Origin: Bacillus_I endophytica_A
GTDB lineage: Bacteria; Bacillota; Bacilli; Bacillales; Bacillaceae_H
DNA length: 56,823 nucleotides
Assembly (NCBI RefSeq): GCF_026790145.1
Contig: NZ_JALAMS010000030.1
Location: 1-56,823, forward strand
Direction: 5' to 3'
Below the pieces are notes generated by a model. It worked only from the letters and a program-made list of their open reading frames with translations, made no database searches and had not been told where the DNA came from. Every line of letters begins with the position of its first letter. The stretch's first letter is position 1. The position numbers and the translations under genes are program-made. This document shows, in pieces, positions 9,496 to 18,173 of the stretch.

Positions 9496-9746
9496 TAAAC
9501 GCAGGTCGAGTAAATGTACATGAATTTTGAAAACGTGGTCTCACCTCACAAAAACGTGATGAGTCTGAAGATGAAAATTGTTTCTATAAATATAACATCA
9601 ACTTAATCTATTGAACAATATTACGTGAAATCAACTAAAAATGATATTGAATAGGGAGATAACGTTTATTTGTATTTGCAAGATATTTGCTTATTGTTAT
9701 AGAAGGATGGGAATGCCCATTCTATAAAAACAAAGGGGGAGATAAT

Positions 9747-10184
9747 ATGAAAAAAATTCTGATGTTACATGGAATCAATCATGATATGTTTGGAAAAAGG
9801 GACCCTGTTCAATATGGTACAATCACCCTTGAGCAGATCAACGAGCAACTAAACGAACTAGCGAATAAGTTAGATGTTGAAATAGAATGTTTTCAGACTA
9901 ATCATGAAGGAGAGATGTGTGAAAGAATTCATCAAGCCTTTCTAGAGAATAAGGATGCCATTATCATCAATGCCGGTGCATGGACTCATTATAGTTATGG
10001 GCTGCGTGATGCGCTTGCAATTCTTACTGCACCAATTATTGAGATTCATATGTCCAATATTCACGCAAGAGAAGAGTTTCGGCATCATTCGGTTTTTGCT
10101 GAAATTGCAAAAGGTCAAATTTGCGGATTTGGGGTGGAAAGCTATCTTCTTGGTTTAAGAGCAGCTGTAGCGGCGATAAAGTAG
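9747..10184 (+). CDS. Type II 3-dehydroquinate dehydratase-like protein
   Basis: At 145 residues it has the length and motifs of type II dehydroquinases: GKRDPVQYG with Arg18 and the catalytic-loop Tyr23, INAGA (Asn75), THYS (His81), EIHMSNI with catalytic His101, and REEFR. Two positions differ from the usual biosynthetic form: the N-terminal signature reads HGINHDMFG, with His at position 12 where Asn is usual, and INAGA replaces INPGA. The ATG at 9747 follows AAAGGGGGAG. It probably acts in catabolism, either as quinate-type dehydratase or on a related substrate, given the MFS transporter downstream. Confidence 0.75.
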   Translation: MKKILMLHGINHDMFGKRDPVQYGTITLEQINEQLNELANKLDVEIECFQTNHEGEMCERIHQAFLENKDAIIINAGAWTHYSYGLRDALAILTAPIIEIHMSNIHAREEFRHHSVFAEIAKGQICGFGVESYLLGLRAAVAAIK

Positions 10185-10607
10185 TCTAATCATAGAGGGG
10201 CGGCCTATCAGTATCGGCATGTTCCTCCTTTGTTTGGGAACTGGTGAAATTTATATACGATATTCAAGTTAATTAAAAATCTGAATATTTAGTATAATAA
10301 CGGTAGTCTAAGAAAGAAAAGCGATGGATAAGAGAAAGAAAATGTTATGAAAACAAATACAATAGATCAATAAATTGATAGCGGTTACAAAAATAACTTA
10401 GTTTTTTAAAAAATTTCTTTCTATATAATAAAGTCCTAAGAAGATAGGACGCTAAAACACTTTTGTTTCTTAACTTTAATGAGGTCGATTTAAGTAATTC
10501 GTGTTTCAGCCTGTAAGTATTAACGATTCCAATTGTATAAATATCTGTATGATCTAAATTAACCGGTCTTTTCGAAAACTTTTTCTGGTAGATAGGGGTT
10601 GTTGGAA
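10185..10607. other. Intergenic spacer
   Basis: AT-rich. I see a CGGCCTATCAGTATCGGC hairpin-like segment near 10200 and no gene on either strand with a plausible ribosome binding site. It probably contains the promoter for the MFS gene. Confidence 0.4.
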
Positions 10608-11843
10608 ATGTATATAAAGACAGCACTAAGCATGTATACAAGTTATCTTTTACTAGGTATGGTGAATATCATACTGATTTCAAATATGACTTCGTTAACG
10701 GGTCAGTGGAGTACGGACAGCGCTGGGATTAGTTATATTATTTCTGCAATTGGGATTGGAAAGTTGCTTACTTATGCGTTATCAGGGCGTCTATCAGATA
10801 AGTTTGGCAGAAAGCCATTGGTTATTTTTGGAGCTCTTGGATTAGGCATTTTTCTGGCAGGAATTCCGTTGGCGCCAAGCTATCAAATTGCATTTGCTCT
10901 TGCACTATTGGCTGGATGCGCCAATTCAGCACTTGATGCAGGCGCGTATCCAGGTTTAGTTGAGATTTTTCCAAAGTCGGCCGGATCTGCTAGTGTAATG
11001 GTCAAAGCTTTTATGGCAGTTGGCACAGGACTTTTGCCATTAATGATTTCGTTTATTGCAAGTAAGGGAATGTTTTACGGCTATGCTTTTTTTATACCCG
11101 CTGCTGTTTATTTTCTAAATATGTTGTTTTTGATTACGGTTCCTTTTCCAAATCATCGTACAGAGCAAACTCCTGAAATGGACCAGTCTAATGGAAGCAC
11201 CAAGTTTCTCTCTGAACCAAATTTTAAGAAAGAGGGGCTTGCCCTTGTGGTTATTGGCTTCACTTCTACCGGTCTATTTACTGTGGCTCAAATTTGGCTG
11301 CCTTCTTTTGGTCAGCAAGTACTAGGAATGACAGAAGTTCAATCCATTAAACTACTCAGCTATTACAGTGTCGGGATGTTCGTATCTGTTTTATCACTAG
11401 CTGTATTATTGAAAAAATTCCTGCGTCCTGTCACAGTCCTTGTGATTTATCCCATCATTACATTTACTTCAATTGTAACTATTTTAACAATTAGGTCACC
11501 TGAAATCGTATCGGTAGCTTCCTTTTTTGTCGGCTTTTCAACTGCTGGTATTTTCCAATTGTCAATTGCAACGATTAATGAACTATTCTGGAAAAAGAAA
11601 GGAACCGCGACAGGAATTCTTGCTACAGCAGGAGGACTAGCTTCTGTCGTTATGCCACTTGTGACAGGATTTATGTCGAAAAGTGGTAATATTAAATTCA
11701 TTTTTATTTTTGATGCATTTTTGTCAGTCATTGGTTTGGTGTGTGCGTTATTTGTTTTTTACCGTTATAGAAAGTTAGTTGAGGGACATAGGGAAATAGC
11801 GTTTGACAAGGGTGATGAAAAAATAATAGATAAAATGTCTTAA
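10608..11843 (+). CDS. MFS transporter
   Basis: The 411-residue protein has about twelve hydrophobic segments and the MFS loop-2/3 motif GRLSDKFGRKP near residue 55. A charged central loop (about residues 185-200) splits two six-helix halves. It is most likely the uptake system for the acid metabolised by the adjacent enzymes. The ATG at 10608, with AGGGG nine bases upstream, is preferred over the in-frame TTG at 10599. Substrate is not deducible. Confidence 0.8.
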   Translation: MYIKTALSMYTSYLLLGMVNIILISNMTSLTGQWSTDSAGISYIISAIGIGKLLTYALSGRLSDKFGRKPLVIFGALGLGIFLAGIPLAPSYQIAFALALLAGCANSALDAGAYPGLVEIFPKSAGSASVMVKAFMAVGTGLLPLMISFIASKGMFYGYAFFIPAAVYFLNMLFLITVPFPNHRTEQTPEMDQSNGSTKFLSEPNFKKEGLALVVIGFTSTGLFTVAQIWLPSFGQQVLGMTEVQSIKLLSYYSVGMFVSVLSLAVLLKKFLRPVTVLVIYPIITFTSIVTILTIRSPEIVSVASFFVGFSTAGIFQLSIATINELFWKKKGTATGILATAGGLASVVMPLVTGFMSKSGNIKFIFIFDAFLSVIGLVCALFVFYRYRKLVEGHREIAFDKGDEKIIDKMS

Positions 11844-12018
11844 AGGACAAGCTTTTGAATCATTGACGTGTCAGAAGACAAGTGTGTTTTAAATTTATCA
11901 GATGAGCGAAAGATGGCTGAAAATTCAGGATGCATCCATACCTTATTGTGATTTTACAATCATTTAGTTAAGTAAAACTTTCATGCTCCAACAAATGATA
12001 AAATAGGAGTGAACAAAA

Positions 12019-12999
12019 ATGAAATATATAGAAATCGGAGGAATGGATCGTGGGTGCTCACAACTTATTTTAGGGACCTCGAGCTTTTCACCGGACCGTA
12101 GGGCTCTTTCGTTTAAGATGTTAGACGCATTTGTAGGACAAGGAGGAAACACGATAGATACAGCATATCTTTATGGCCAGGGTAATGCTGAGCTTACGTT
12201 AGGTATGTGGCTAGAAGAAAGACAGAACCGTAAAGATATAATCATTATTAGTAAAGGTGGTCATCATTTTGTAAATGAAAATGGCCTTCATGATGGGCGG
12301 AAAAAAAGAGTCAATCCTAAAGATATTACGCATGATTTGATGATAAGTCTTGAGAGACTTAAAACGGATTATATAGATCTGTACTTGCTTCATCGTGATG
12401 ATCCATCCGTACCAGTGGAGATCCTTATGGATATGCTACAAGATTTTAAAAATAGGAGTCATATAAAATCATTTGGGGTATCCAATTGGTCAACTGAACG
12501 TATCGAAGAAGCGAATAAATATGCTGATGAAAAAGGGTATAATCGTTTACTTGTAAATAGCCCATCGTTTAGTTTAGCCCAAATCAACGAACCTCGTTGG
12601 CCAGGAACTGTATATGTGGACGAGACTGATCTTAAGTGGTATAAAAAAACGAACTTCCCACTTTTTTCATGGGCTTCCCAGGCAAGCGGTTTTTTCACAG
12701 GACGCTTTTCACCTGAGGACAAATCAAACAAAGATATCGTTCGAGTCTACTATAATGATACTAACTGGGAACGTTTACGAAGAACCAACGAGTTAGCTAA
12801 ACAAAAAGGGCCTAGATATAATGCCAATCATATTGCTTTGGCATTTGTATTAAATCAGTCGTTTCCTTCTTGTGCTGTAATAGGACCACAAAGCATAGAG
12901 GAGTTAAACTCAAGTATCGAAGCTCTAGACATTCAATTGACTTCAGAGGAAAAACGGTGGATTAATGTTGAAGATTCGAACATTGCAGCAAATTCATAG
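12019..12999 (+). CDS. Aldo/keto reductase
   Basis: The 326-residue (beta/alpha)8 oxidoreductase has the catalytic tetrad in place: Asp47 and Tyr52 in DTAYLYG, Lys79 in ISKGG and His125 in LLHRDD. It should reduce a carbonyl or oxidise a sugar/cyclitol hydroxyl using NADP(H). AGGAGTG precedes the ATG. It follows the MFS gene by 175 nt and is the last gene of the catabolic run before a terminator. It could be an inositol or quinate-type dehydrogenase feeding the enzymes upstream; this is inference. Confidence 0.82.
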   Translation: MKYIEIGGMDRGCSQLILGTSSFSPDRRALSFKMLDAFVGQGGNTIDTAYLYGQGNAELTLGMWLEERQNRKDIIIISKGGHHFVNENGLHDGRKKRVNPKDITHDLMISLERLKTDYIDLYLLHRDDPSVPVEILMDMLQDFKNRSHIKSFGVSNWSTERIEEANKYADEKGYNRLLVNSPSFSLAQINEPRWPGTVYVDETDLKWYKKTNFPLFSWASQASGFFTGRFSPEDKSNKDIVRVYYNDTNWERLRRTNELAKQKGPRYNANHIALAFVLNQSFPSCAVIGPQSIEELNSSIEALDIQLTSEEKRWINVEDSNIAANS

Positions 13000-13045
13000 A
13001 AACTATTTTGAGTTCTTTTTTCAAGAAGGAGTGGCAAGAGTTTAA

Positions 13046-13074
13046 AAGGAGGAGTTGCTACAGCAACTCCTCTT
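13046..13074 (+). terminator. Rho-independent terminator after aldo/keto reductase
   Basis: AGGAGTTGCT pairs with AGCAACTCCT around a 2-nt loop and is followed by CTTTCATT. It closes the catabolic run. Confidence 0.65.
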
Positions 13075-13350
13075 TCATTGTACTAAACGAGTATAACGGA
13101 TTGAATAAAAAGAAGGTTTAAGAGTATGTAATAGAGCGGCCTTTGCATTTATTGATAGAGTATTTGGCTACAATGATTGTCGCCTTATCTATCCAGAAAA
13201 GTATGGTTTATAAGAACATTAAAATATAGTCAATGTCTTTCTAAAAATAAAATGTACCCTATTAATCCTGTTAATCATAAGTTCCCATCTCCTAAATTGC
13301 TTATAGATTATTTTGCATGAATGTTATAAAGTGGTATTACAGGAGGAATG
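13075..13350. other. Intergenic spacer with a coding-like fragment
   Basis: A 34-codon open stretch at 13109-13213 (…AAFAFIDRVFGYNDC…) reads like protein but has no start signal. It could be the tail of a decayed gene. Otherwise the spacer is AT-rich without features I can support. Confidence 0.2.
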
Positions 13351-13794
13351 ATGGAATTGGATTTAGGTGAGCGATTACAGAATTTAAGAGAATCAAAAAA
13401 TATGTCTCGAGAGGATCTCGCTAAAAAAATGAATGTATCTAGAGAAACAGTTTATAAGTGGGAAAATAGCGAATGTTATCCTAATAGTCAAAACCTTTTA
13501 AGGTTAAGTGAGATATATGAAACAACAGTTGTTAAACTAATTAAGGTTAATTTCTTAACCTCGCAAATGGAGGAAACGATTGATAAAAGAGAAGAAAATA
13601 TTTCGAATACTTTGTTTTATATAGGAATGGCAATCATCTTTTTTGGTTTTTTCCTTGATTTACTCTTTGGTTTATCCATCTTTTTTGTAATTTTAAATAT
13701 CTTAGGAACTCTAATTGTCTGTTTTCCAAAAAAATTGAAGAAGCATATATTTCACATAATTATAGGCTTCAAAAAAAGCTTTAATTCACAATAA
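13351..13794 (+). CDS. XRE-family HTH protein with membrane anchor
   Basis: Residues 1-62 form an XRE/Cro-type helix-turn-helix (LGERLQNLRESKNMSREDLAKKM, split here as a helix pair, then VSRETVYKWE). After a short linker, two hydrophobic segments (about 90-125) and a basic tail suggest that the protein sits in the membrane. The layout resembles small XRE regulators with a membrane domain found in Firmicutes. Of the tandem ATGs at 13348 and 13351, the second has better spacing from AGGAGG. The HTH is similar to that of the 71-residue protein at 26793. The target is unknown. Confidence 0.7.
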   Translation: MELDLGERLQNLRESKNMSREDLAKKMNVSRETVYKWENSECYPNSQNLLRLSEIYETTVVKLIKVNFLTSQMEETIDKREENISNTLFYIGMAIIFFGFFLDLLFGLSIFFVILNILGTLIVCFPKKLKKHIFHIIIGFKKSFNSQ

Positions 13795-13797
13795 CAA

Positions 13798-13830
13798 AAG
13801 ATCTTGGTCAAACAGTACCAAGGTCTTTTT
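13798..13830 (+). terminator. Rho-independent terminator
   Basis: AAAGATCTTGGT pairs with ACCAAGGTCTTT, followed by TTTTTCC. Immediately after it comes a tail box, ATAAGCTGCATTAGGTGAAC, resembling those at 38568, 52597 and 53093. Confidence 0.7.
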
Positions 13831-14095
13831 CCTATAAGCTGCATTAGGTGAACTCGCTTTGTATAGTATATTTAGTTCTCTCCTTTTCTAAAAAAGGGAC
13901 ATTGTCTTTATTTTGTTCGTAAGGGTAGAAACCATTTACGCCTTTTCTATAAAATCGTAAGTTTAAAATATCCAAGATGTAGGATTATGGGATGGTTTTA
14001 CATCATGAAAAAGAATAAATATAAGCAAGTTGTTAATCGTAAAAAACAATAAAAATCGGACAGAACTTTTATCAAAAATTTATTAGCAAAAAACG

Positions 14096-14124
14096 TTGAC
14101 AGAAAAAAATATAAGTATTACAAT
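14096..14124 (+). promoter_or_regulatory. Sigma-A promoter of mhqR-like gene
   Basis: TTGACA, a 17-nt spacer and TACAAT form a near-consensus promoter about 70 nt before the regulator start. Confidence 0.75.
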
Positions 14125-14142
14125 TATCTCATATTCAAGATA
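14125..14142. promoter_or_regulatory. Imperfect MhqR-type operator
   Basis: TATCTCATATTCAAGATA matches the perfect box at 14636-14653 in 15 of 18 positions and directly abuts the -10 element. A further half-site TTGAGATAA lies just downstream. This placement would block transcription initiation, so autoregulation is likely. Confidence 0.6.
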
Positions 14143-14192
14143 TTTTAATTTGAGATAATTTAATTAAAGTTATTTTGAAAGGAGGAAACCAA

Positions 14193-14615
14193 ATGCAGCG
14201 GAGATGCACGAATTTGCCCTTTTTGGTATTAATGCAAACATCTAAAGCAGTTCATGAGAGAATGAAGGAAGAGATGTCGAAAAATAAGCTAAATATAATG
14301 GAGTTCTCTGTTTTAGAGGTGCTTTACCAAAAAGGGAAACAAACGATTCGCCAAATTGGAGATCATATATTAGTTTCAAGTAGTTCGATGACCTATGTTA
14401 TCGATAAACTAGAACAAAAAGGTTTATTAAGTCGAAACGCCTGTCAAGAGGATCGTCGTGTAACACATGTTTCATTAACACATGATGGAAATGAATTAAT
14501 GCAAGAAACCATGCTGAAACATCATAAGGTAGTCGACGATATGTTTGATTCATTAAATCCTGACGAAGCAGAAACACTGGTCCATCTTTTGAAAAAAGTA
14601 AAAGATAAAGTTTAG
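14193..14615 (+). CDS. mhqR: MarR-family repressor, MhqR-like
   Basis: The 140-residue protein has the MarR winged helix-turn-helix (about 45-110: TIRQIGDHILVSSSSMTYVIDKL, split as two helices, then the wing around QEDRRVTHVSLT). In Bacillus, MhqR represses genes for resistance to methylhydroquinone and other quinone-like electrophiles. Downstream genes are the expected set (DoxX/MhqP, MhqO, flavin reductase, MhqD) and the intergenic palindrome matches the known MhqR-type box. The ATG at 14193 follows AAAGGAGGAAA. A Cys occurs at residue 5 (RRCTN) and near 83 (NACQED), but whether either senses electrophiles is not shown. Confidence 0.8.
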   Translation: MQRRCTNLPFLVLMQTSKAVHERMKEEMSKNKLNIMEFSVLEVLYQKGKQTIRQIGDHILVSSSSMTYVIDKLEQKGLLSRNACQEDRRVTHVSLTHDGNELMQETMLKHHKVVDDMFDSLNPDEAETLVHLLKKVKDKV

Positions 14616-14634
14616 ACATTATTTTTTTAGTATA

Positions 14635-14654
14635 TTATCTCGAATTCGAGATAA
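14635..14654. promoter_or_regulatory. Perfect MhqR-type operator
   Basis: TTATCTCGAATTCGAGATAA is a 20-nt perfect palindrome 22 nt upstream of the doxX-like gene. The core TATCTCGAATTCGAGATA corresponds to the operator type described for MhqR in B. subtilis. Confidence 0.8.
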
Positions 14655-14676
14655 AAATTATTTAGGAGGGTTTGAC

Positions 14677-15075
14677 ATGATAAATGTTGGTTTACTGATC
14701 ATTCGTTTGGTAATTGGTTTACTGTTTGTTGGCCACGGTGCTCAAAAATTATTTGGTTGGTTCGGCGGTCATGGTTTGAAAGGTACAGGAGGTTGGTTTG
14801 AATCCATTGGGATGAAGCCAGGAGTAAAAATAGCTCTTTTTGCAGGATTAGCAGAACTTATTGGAGGAATTTTGTTTGTATTAGGACTTTTAACTCCACT
14901 TGCAGGAATCATCATTGCAGGCACAATGGTAATGGCTATTGTAAAGGTGCATGGTCCAAATGGATTATGGGCAACAGATAATGGATATGAATATAATCTA
15001 ACTTTACTTGTTGTTGCGATAGGCGTAGCTTTAACAGGTCCTGGTCAATATGCTCTTGATGTATTTTTATTCTAA
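14677..15075 (+). CDS. mhqP: DoxX-family membrane protein, MhqP-like
   Basis: The 132-residue protein has four hydrophobic helices, with the DoxX signature VGHGAQKLFGWFGGHG in residues 18-35. DoxX proteins are small membrane oxidoreductase-associated subunits; in the mhq regulon MhqP accompanies the ring-cleaving dioxygenase. AGGAGGG precedes the ATG and the operator lies immediately upstream, so expression should respond to quinones. Length matches MhqP. The biochemical role of MhqP is not established. Confidence 0.8.
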   Translation: MINVGLLIIRLVIGLLFVGHGAQKLFGWFGGHGLKGTGGWFESIGMKPGVKIALFAGLAELIGGILFVLGLLTPLAGIIIAGTMVMAIVKVHGPNGLWATDNGYEYNLTLLVVAIGVALTGPGQYALDVFLF

Positions 15076-15203
15076 ATTATATGGAAGTAGAGATTTTTGG
15101 GTTTGAAATGAATATTATTAGATTCTTAGCTTATAAGCCGGTATAAAATAAAGTATCAAGTTGTTTTAATAACTAGATTTTATATAACAAAGGAGTGTTA
15201 AAA

Positions 15204-16142
15204 ATGAGTAAAAAAACAATGGGTATTCACCACATTACAGCAATCGTAGGGCATCCACAGGAGAATGTCGATTTCTATGCAGGTGTTTTAGGGTTACGTT
15301 TAGTTAAGCAAACCGTCAATTTTGATGACCCAGGTACGTATCATCTTTATTTTGGAGATGAAGGTGGTAAGCCGGGAACCATTATCACTTTCTTTCCATG
15401 GGCAGGTGCTCGCCAAGGTACGATAGGAGCGGGTCAAGTAGGTGTCACTTCTTATGTAGTTCCTAAAGGTGCTATGGAATTCTGGGAAAAAAGGCTAGAA
15501 AAGTTCAATGTTGTGTTTACTAGAATGGAACGCTTTGGAGAACAATATTTAGAATTTGATGACCCTCATGGTCTTCACTTGGAGATTGTTGAAAGAGAAG
15601 AAGGCGAACTCAATACATGGAGTTTTGGTGATGTAACACCTGAAGTCGCTATTAAAGGGTTTGGGGGAGCAACTTTACTATCAACTCAGCCTAATAAAAC
15701 AGCAGAATTATTAGAAAAGGTAATGGGTCTTGAATTAGTCGGTAAAGAAGGAGATTTCGCTCGTTACCGTTCTACAGCTGATCTAGGAAATATTATTGAT
15801 CTTAAATTGACTACTATTGGACGTGGACAAATGGGTGTCGGTACCGTACACCATATTGCATGGCGAGCTATTGACGATAAAGATCAACTAGATTGGCAAG
15901 AATATATTGCAACAAATGGATATGGTGTCACACCTGTACGAGACAGAAATTATTTTAATGCCATTTACTTCAAAGAACATGGCGAAATCCTATTTGAAAT
16001 TGCAACGGATCCTCCAGGATTTGCTCATGATGAATCACAAGAGACAATGGGCGAAAATTTGATGCTTCCATTACAATATGAGCCTCAGAGAGAGAAAATT
16101 GAACAAGTGTTACTGCCGTTTGAAGTAAGAGAATTAGACTAA
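15204..16142 (+). CDS. mhqO: Ring-cleaving extradiol dioxygenase, MhqO-like
   Basis: The 312-residue protein has two vicinal-oxygen-chelate halves. Metal ligands are apparent as His in GIHHITAI (about residue 9), His in TVHHIAWRA (about 215) and Glu in GEILFEIATDP (about 265). MhqO-type enzymes cleave hydroquinone or catechol rings and confer resistance to quinones. The length equals that expected for MhqO. AAAGGAG lies eight bases before the ATG at 15204, which is preferred over an upstream in-frame GTG that overlaps the ribosome binding site. It is followed 22 nt later by the flavin reductase gene. Confidence 0.85.
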   Translation: MSKKTMGIHHITAIVGHPQENVDFYAGVLGLRLVKQTVNFDDPGTYHLYFGDEGGKPGTIITFFPWAGARQGTIGAGQVGVTSYVVPKGAMEFWEKRLEKFNVVFTRMERFGEQYLEFDDPHGLHLEIVEREEGELNTWSFGDVTPEVAIKGFGGATLLSTQPNKTAELLEKVMGLELVGKEGDFARYRSTADLGNIIDLKLTTIGRGQMGVGTVHHIAWRAIDDKDQLDWQEYIATNGYGVTPVRDRNYFNAIYFKEHGEILFEIATDPPGFAHDESQETMGENLMLPLQYEPQREKIEQVLLPFEVRELD

Positions 16143-16164
16143 TGTTGCGAAAGGGATGATTTCT

Positions 16165-16773
16165 TTGCTTTCAATTGAGCCAGGTTCTATGTCTGAAAGA
16201 GAAATTTATAAATTTCTAATAGGGAGCATTATACCTAGACCTATTGCTTTCGTCACTACGATTTCAAAAGACGGTATTTTGAATGGTGCTCCATTTAGTT
16301 ACTTTAATATTGTATCATCGAACCCTCCTATGATTTCTCTATCTATTCAACGCTCTGCGGGGAAACAAAAGGATACAGCGAGAAATATCATCGAGTCTAA
16401 GCAATTTGTTGTGCATATTGTTGACGAACAAAATGTTGAGAAAATAAATAAAACAGCTGCAAGTCTTCCTGCTAATCAAAGTGAGATTGAGTTAGCTAAT
16501 TTAACTCCCATAGAGAGTGTAAAGATTTCGGTACCCAGTGTAAAGGAAGCGAAAATTCGAATGGAATGTTCATTAGAGCATTCCTTAGAATTGGGAGGTT
16601 CAGATTCCCCTGGATGCGATCTGATTATAGGAAAAGTCGTTCAATTTCATATTGAACAGGATATCTATAAAAATGGAAGAATCGATCCTCATGGATTGAC
16701 TGCAGTAAGTCGATTAGCTGGAAATGATTATGCGAAAATTGGTGAAATCTTTGAAATCAAAAGACCTAAATAA
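16165..16773 (+). CDS. Flavin reductase-family protein, YwrF-like
   Basis: The 202-residue FMN-binding split-barrel protein has GSIIPRPIAFVTT and NGAPFSYFNIVSSNPP in residues 20-60, typical of the flavin reductase family that reduces FMN or binds it for electron transfer. A TTG start at 16165 is chosen because GAAAGGGATGA sits at good distance and the product then begins MLSIEP, like close relatives. The ATG at 16156 directly abuts the SD and is less likely. Its place in the mhq operon suggests quinone or flavin reduction. Confidence 0.75.
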   Translation: MLSIEPGSMSEREIYKFLIGSIIPRPIAFVTTISKDGILNGAPFSYFNIVSSNPPMISLSIQRSAGKQKDTARNIIESKQFVVHIVDEQNVEKINKTAASLPANQSEIELANLTPIESVKISVPSVKEAKIRMECSLEHSLELGGSDSPGCDLIIGKVVQFHIEQDIYKNGRIDPHGLTAVSRLAGNDYAKIGEIFEIKRPK

Positions 16774-16789
16774 ATCTTTATAAAATCCC

Positions 16790-16915
16790 ATGGATGAACC
16801 TATCCATGAACTTGGAAAAAAACTGATGTTGCCATCTTGGTTAGAGTCAAAAAGAGAAGAATTAGAAGAAACCTTACCGCAAGTAGAGGTTCGTGTTCTG
16901 GAAGGGGATAAATAA
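16790..16915 (+). pseudogene. C-terminal stub of a second ring-cleaving dioxygenase (mhqE/mhqA-like)
   Basis: This 41-codon frame (DEPIHELGKKLMLPSW…) corresponds to the C-terminal end of MhqO/MhqE-type dioxygenases; MhqO here ends with the related ENLMLPLQYEPQREKIEQVL region. The N-terminal 270 or so residues are absent and no good ribosome binding site precedes it. Its stop overlaps the mhqD start by one base (TAATG), preserving the mhqE-mhqD junction known from B. subtilis. It is best read as a deletion remnant. Confidence 0.7.
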
Positions 16916-17526
16916 TGAAGCATATTTTCAATAAAGGGAAAGATTCAACAAAACCAACATTATTATTACTACATGGTACTGGTGGAAATGAATTAGATTT
17001 GTTGCCTATTGCAGGAAGAATTGATGATGAGGCTTCTGTCTTAAGTGTTCGAGGAAATGTATTAGAAAATGGAATGCCTCGATTCTTCAGAAGATTGGCT
17101 GAAGGGGTATTTGATGAAGAAGACCTTATTTTCCGAACAAAAGAATTAAATGAATTTCTTGATGAGGCAGCAGAAAAATATAGTTTTGATCGCGATAATA
17201 TTATCGCCATTGGCTACTCAAATGGAGCGAATATAGCAGCTAGTTTATTATTTCACTACCAAAATGCTTTAAAGGGTGCTATTCTTCATCACCCTATGGT
17301 ACCGAGAAAAGGGATTGAGCTTCCGGACTTATCAGGTAAGTTCGTGTTTATTGCTGCTGGGACAAATGATCCGATTTGCTCGCCAATGGAATCGAATGAG
17401 CTTCAATCTTTATTAGAAAAGGCTAATGCACATGTAGAACTTCATTGGGAGAATAAAGGTCACCAATTAACAATCGAAGAGGTAGAAGCTGCAGGAAAGT
17501 GGTATCAAAAAATACAGTCCAAATAG
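16915..17526 (+). CDS. mhqD: Alpha/beta hydrolase, MhqD-like
   Basis: The 203-residue carboxylesterase/phospholipase-type hydrolase has its nucleophile Ser102 in GYSNG, an acid Asp152 in GTNDP and His183 in GHQLT, with an oxyanion motif HGTGGNE near 20-26. In the mhq regulon MhqD is thought to hydrolyse products of ring cleavage. The start codon overlaps the stop of the dioxygenase stub, and the SD (GAAGGGG) lies inside that stub, which may explain why the stub persists. Confidence 0.85.
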   Translation: MKHIFNKGKDSTKPTLLLLHGTGGNELDLLPIAGRIDDEASVLSVRGNVLENGMPRFFRRLAEGVFDEEDLIFRTKELNEFLDEAAEKYSFDRDNIIAIGYSNGANIAASLLFHYQNALKGAILHHPMVPRKGIELPDLSGKFVFIAAGTNDPICSPMESNELQSLLEKANAHVELHWENKGHQLTIEEVEAAGKWYQKIQSK

Positions 17527-18173
17527 TGTAAATGAGTAGGCATGACATTATACCTTGTGATAAATGGAAGCAAAGTGTTCACAGTTAATCAGCTAATTTA
17601 TCAAGCTATATACTTAAATAACTATGTGGAGAACAGATTGATCTTAAAGGTATATATACGAAAATAAAAAGTGCAAACTTGTTGGTACTAAGCAGGTTTG
17701 CGCTTTTATTACTTCTGTTAACGAACAGTATGTAAAATAAATATGGAATGATGATCTAGTTGGTTGCTTATTCTAGTGTTTCCTCTTTATATTGTGTGGA
17801 TTTTTTTACATCTTAAATTATAGTGTAGTCACAAATAAAGCAAACTCCTTATAATTGGGGGTATGTTAACTTCAAATTAATACTTCATTTAGCCTAAGCC
17901 ACATAGCTTTTTCAGTTAATACAATAGGGACGCAAAACTGAGGGTAGAATACATAATAAGCAAAGATTTTTAGTCTGTTATTCATATCTTCAAACAGTTT
18001 TGGTACTTGTATTTAATCTTGGCAAATGAAGAGTATGATTTAATTCCGCAGGAAATAAAAGGAATTTAAATATAAGATGAAAGTCAACATTAAAATCAAT
18101 GAGAAATAAATTTTTATTTGACAAAGCAATAAAACAGGTGTAACCTATTTTTAAGTTAAATAATTTGAATATT
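17527..18173. other. Intergenic region before the S-box
   Basis: Apart from the dispersed repeat at 17650-17716, I see no gene. The tract before 18174 should contain the promoter of the riboswitch transcript; no single hexamer pair stands out. Confidence 0.4.
17650..17716 (+). repeat. Dispersed terminator-like repeat, copy A
   Basis: It contains TATATATACGAAAATAAAAA, then a hairpin (GTGCAAACTTG pairing with CAGGTTTGCGC), then TTTTATTACTTC. It closely matches the copies at 19673 and 29526. It can serve as the terminator of the mhq operon. Confidence 0.7.

Noticed and set aside
10345..10641. 98-codon minus-strand reading frame
   Set aside because: No SD, low-complexity composition, and it overlaps the start of the MFS gene.
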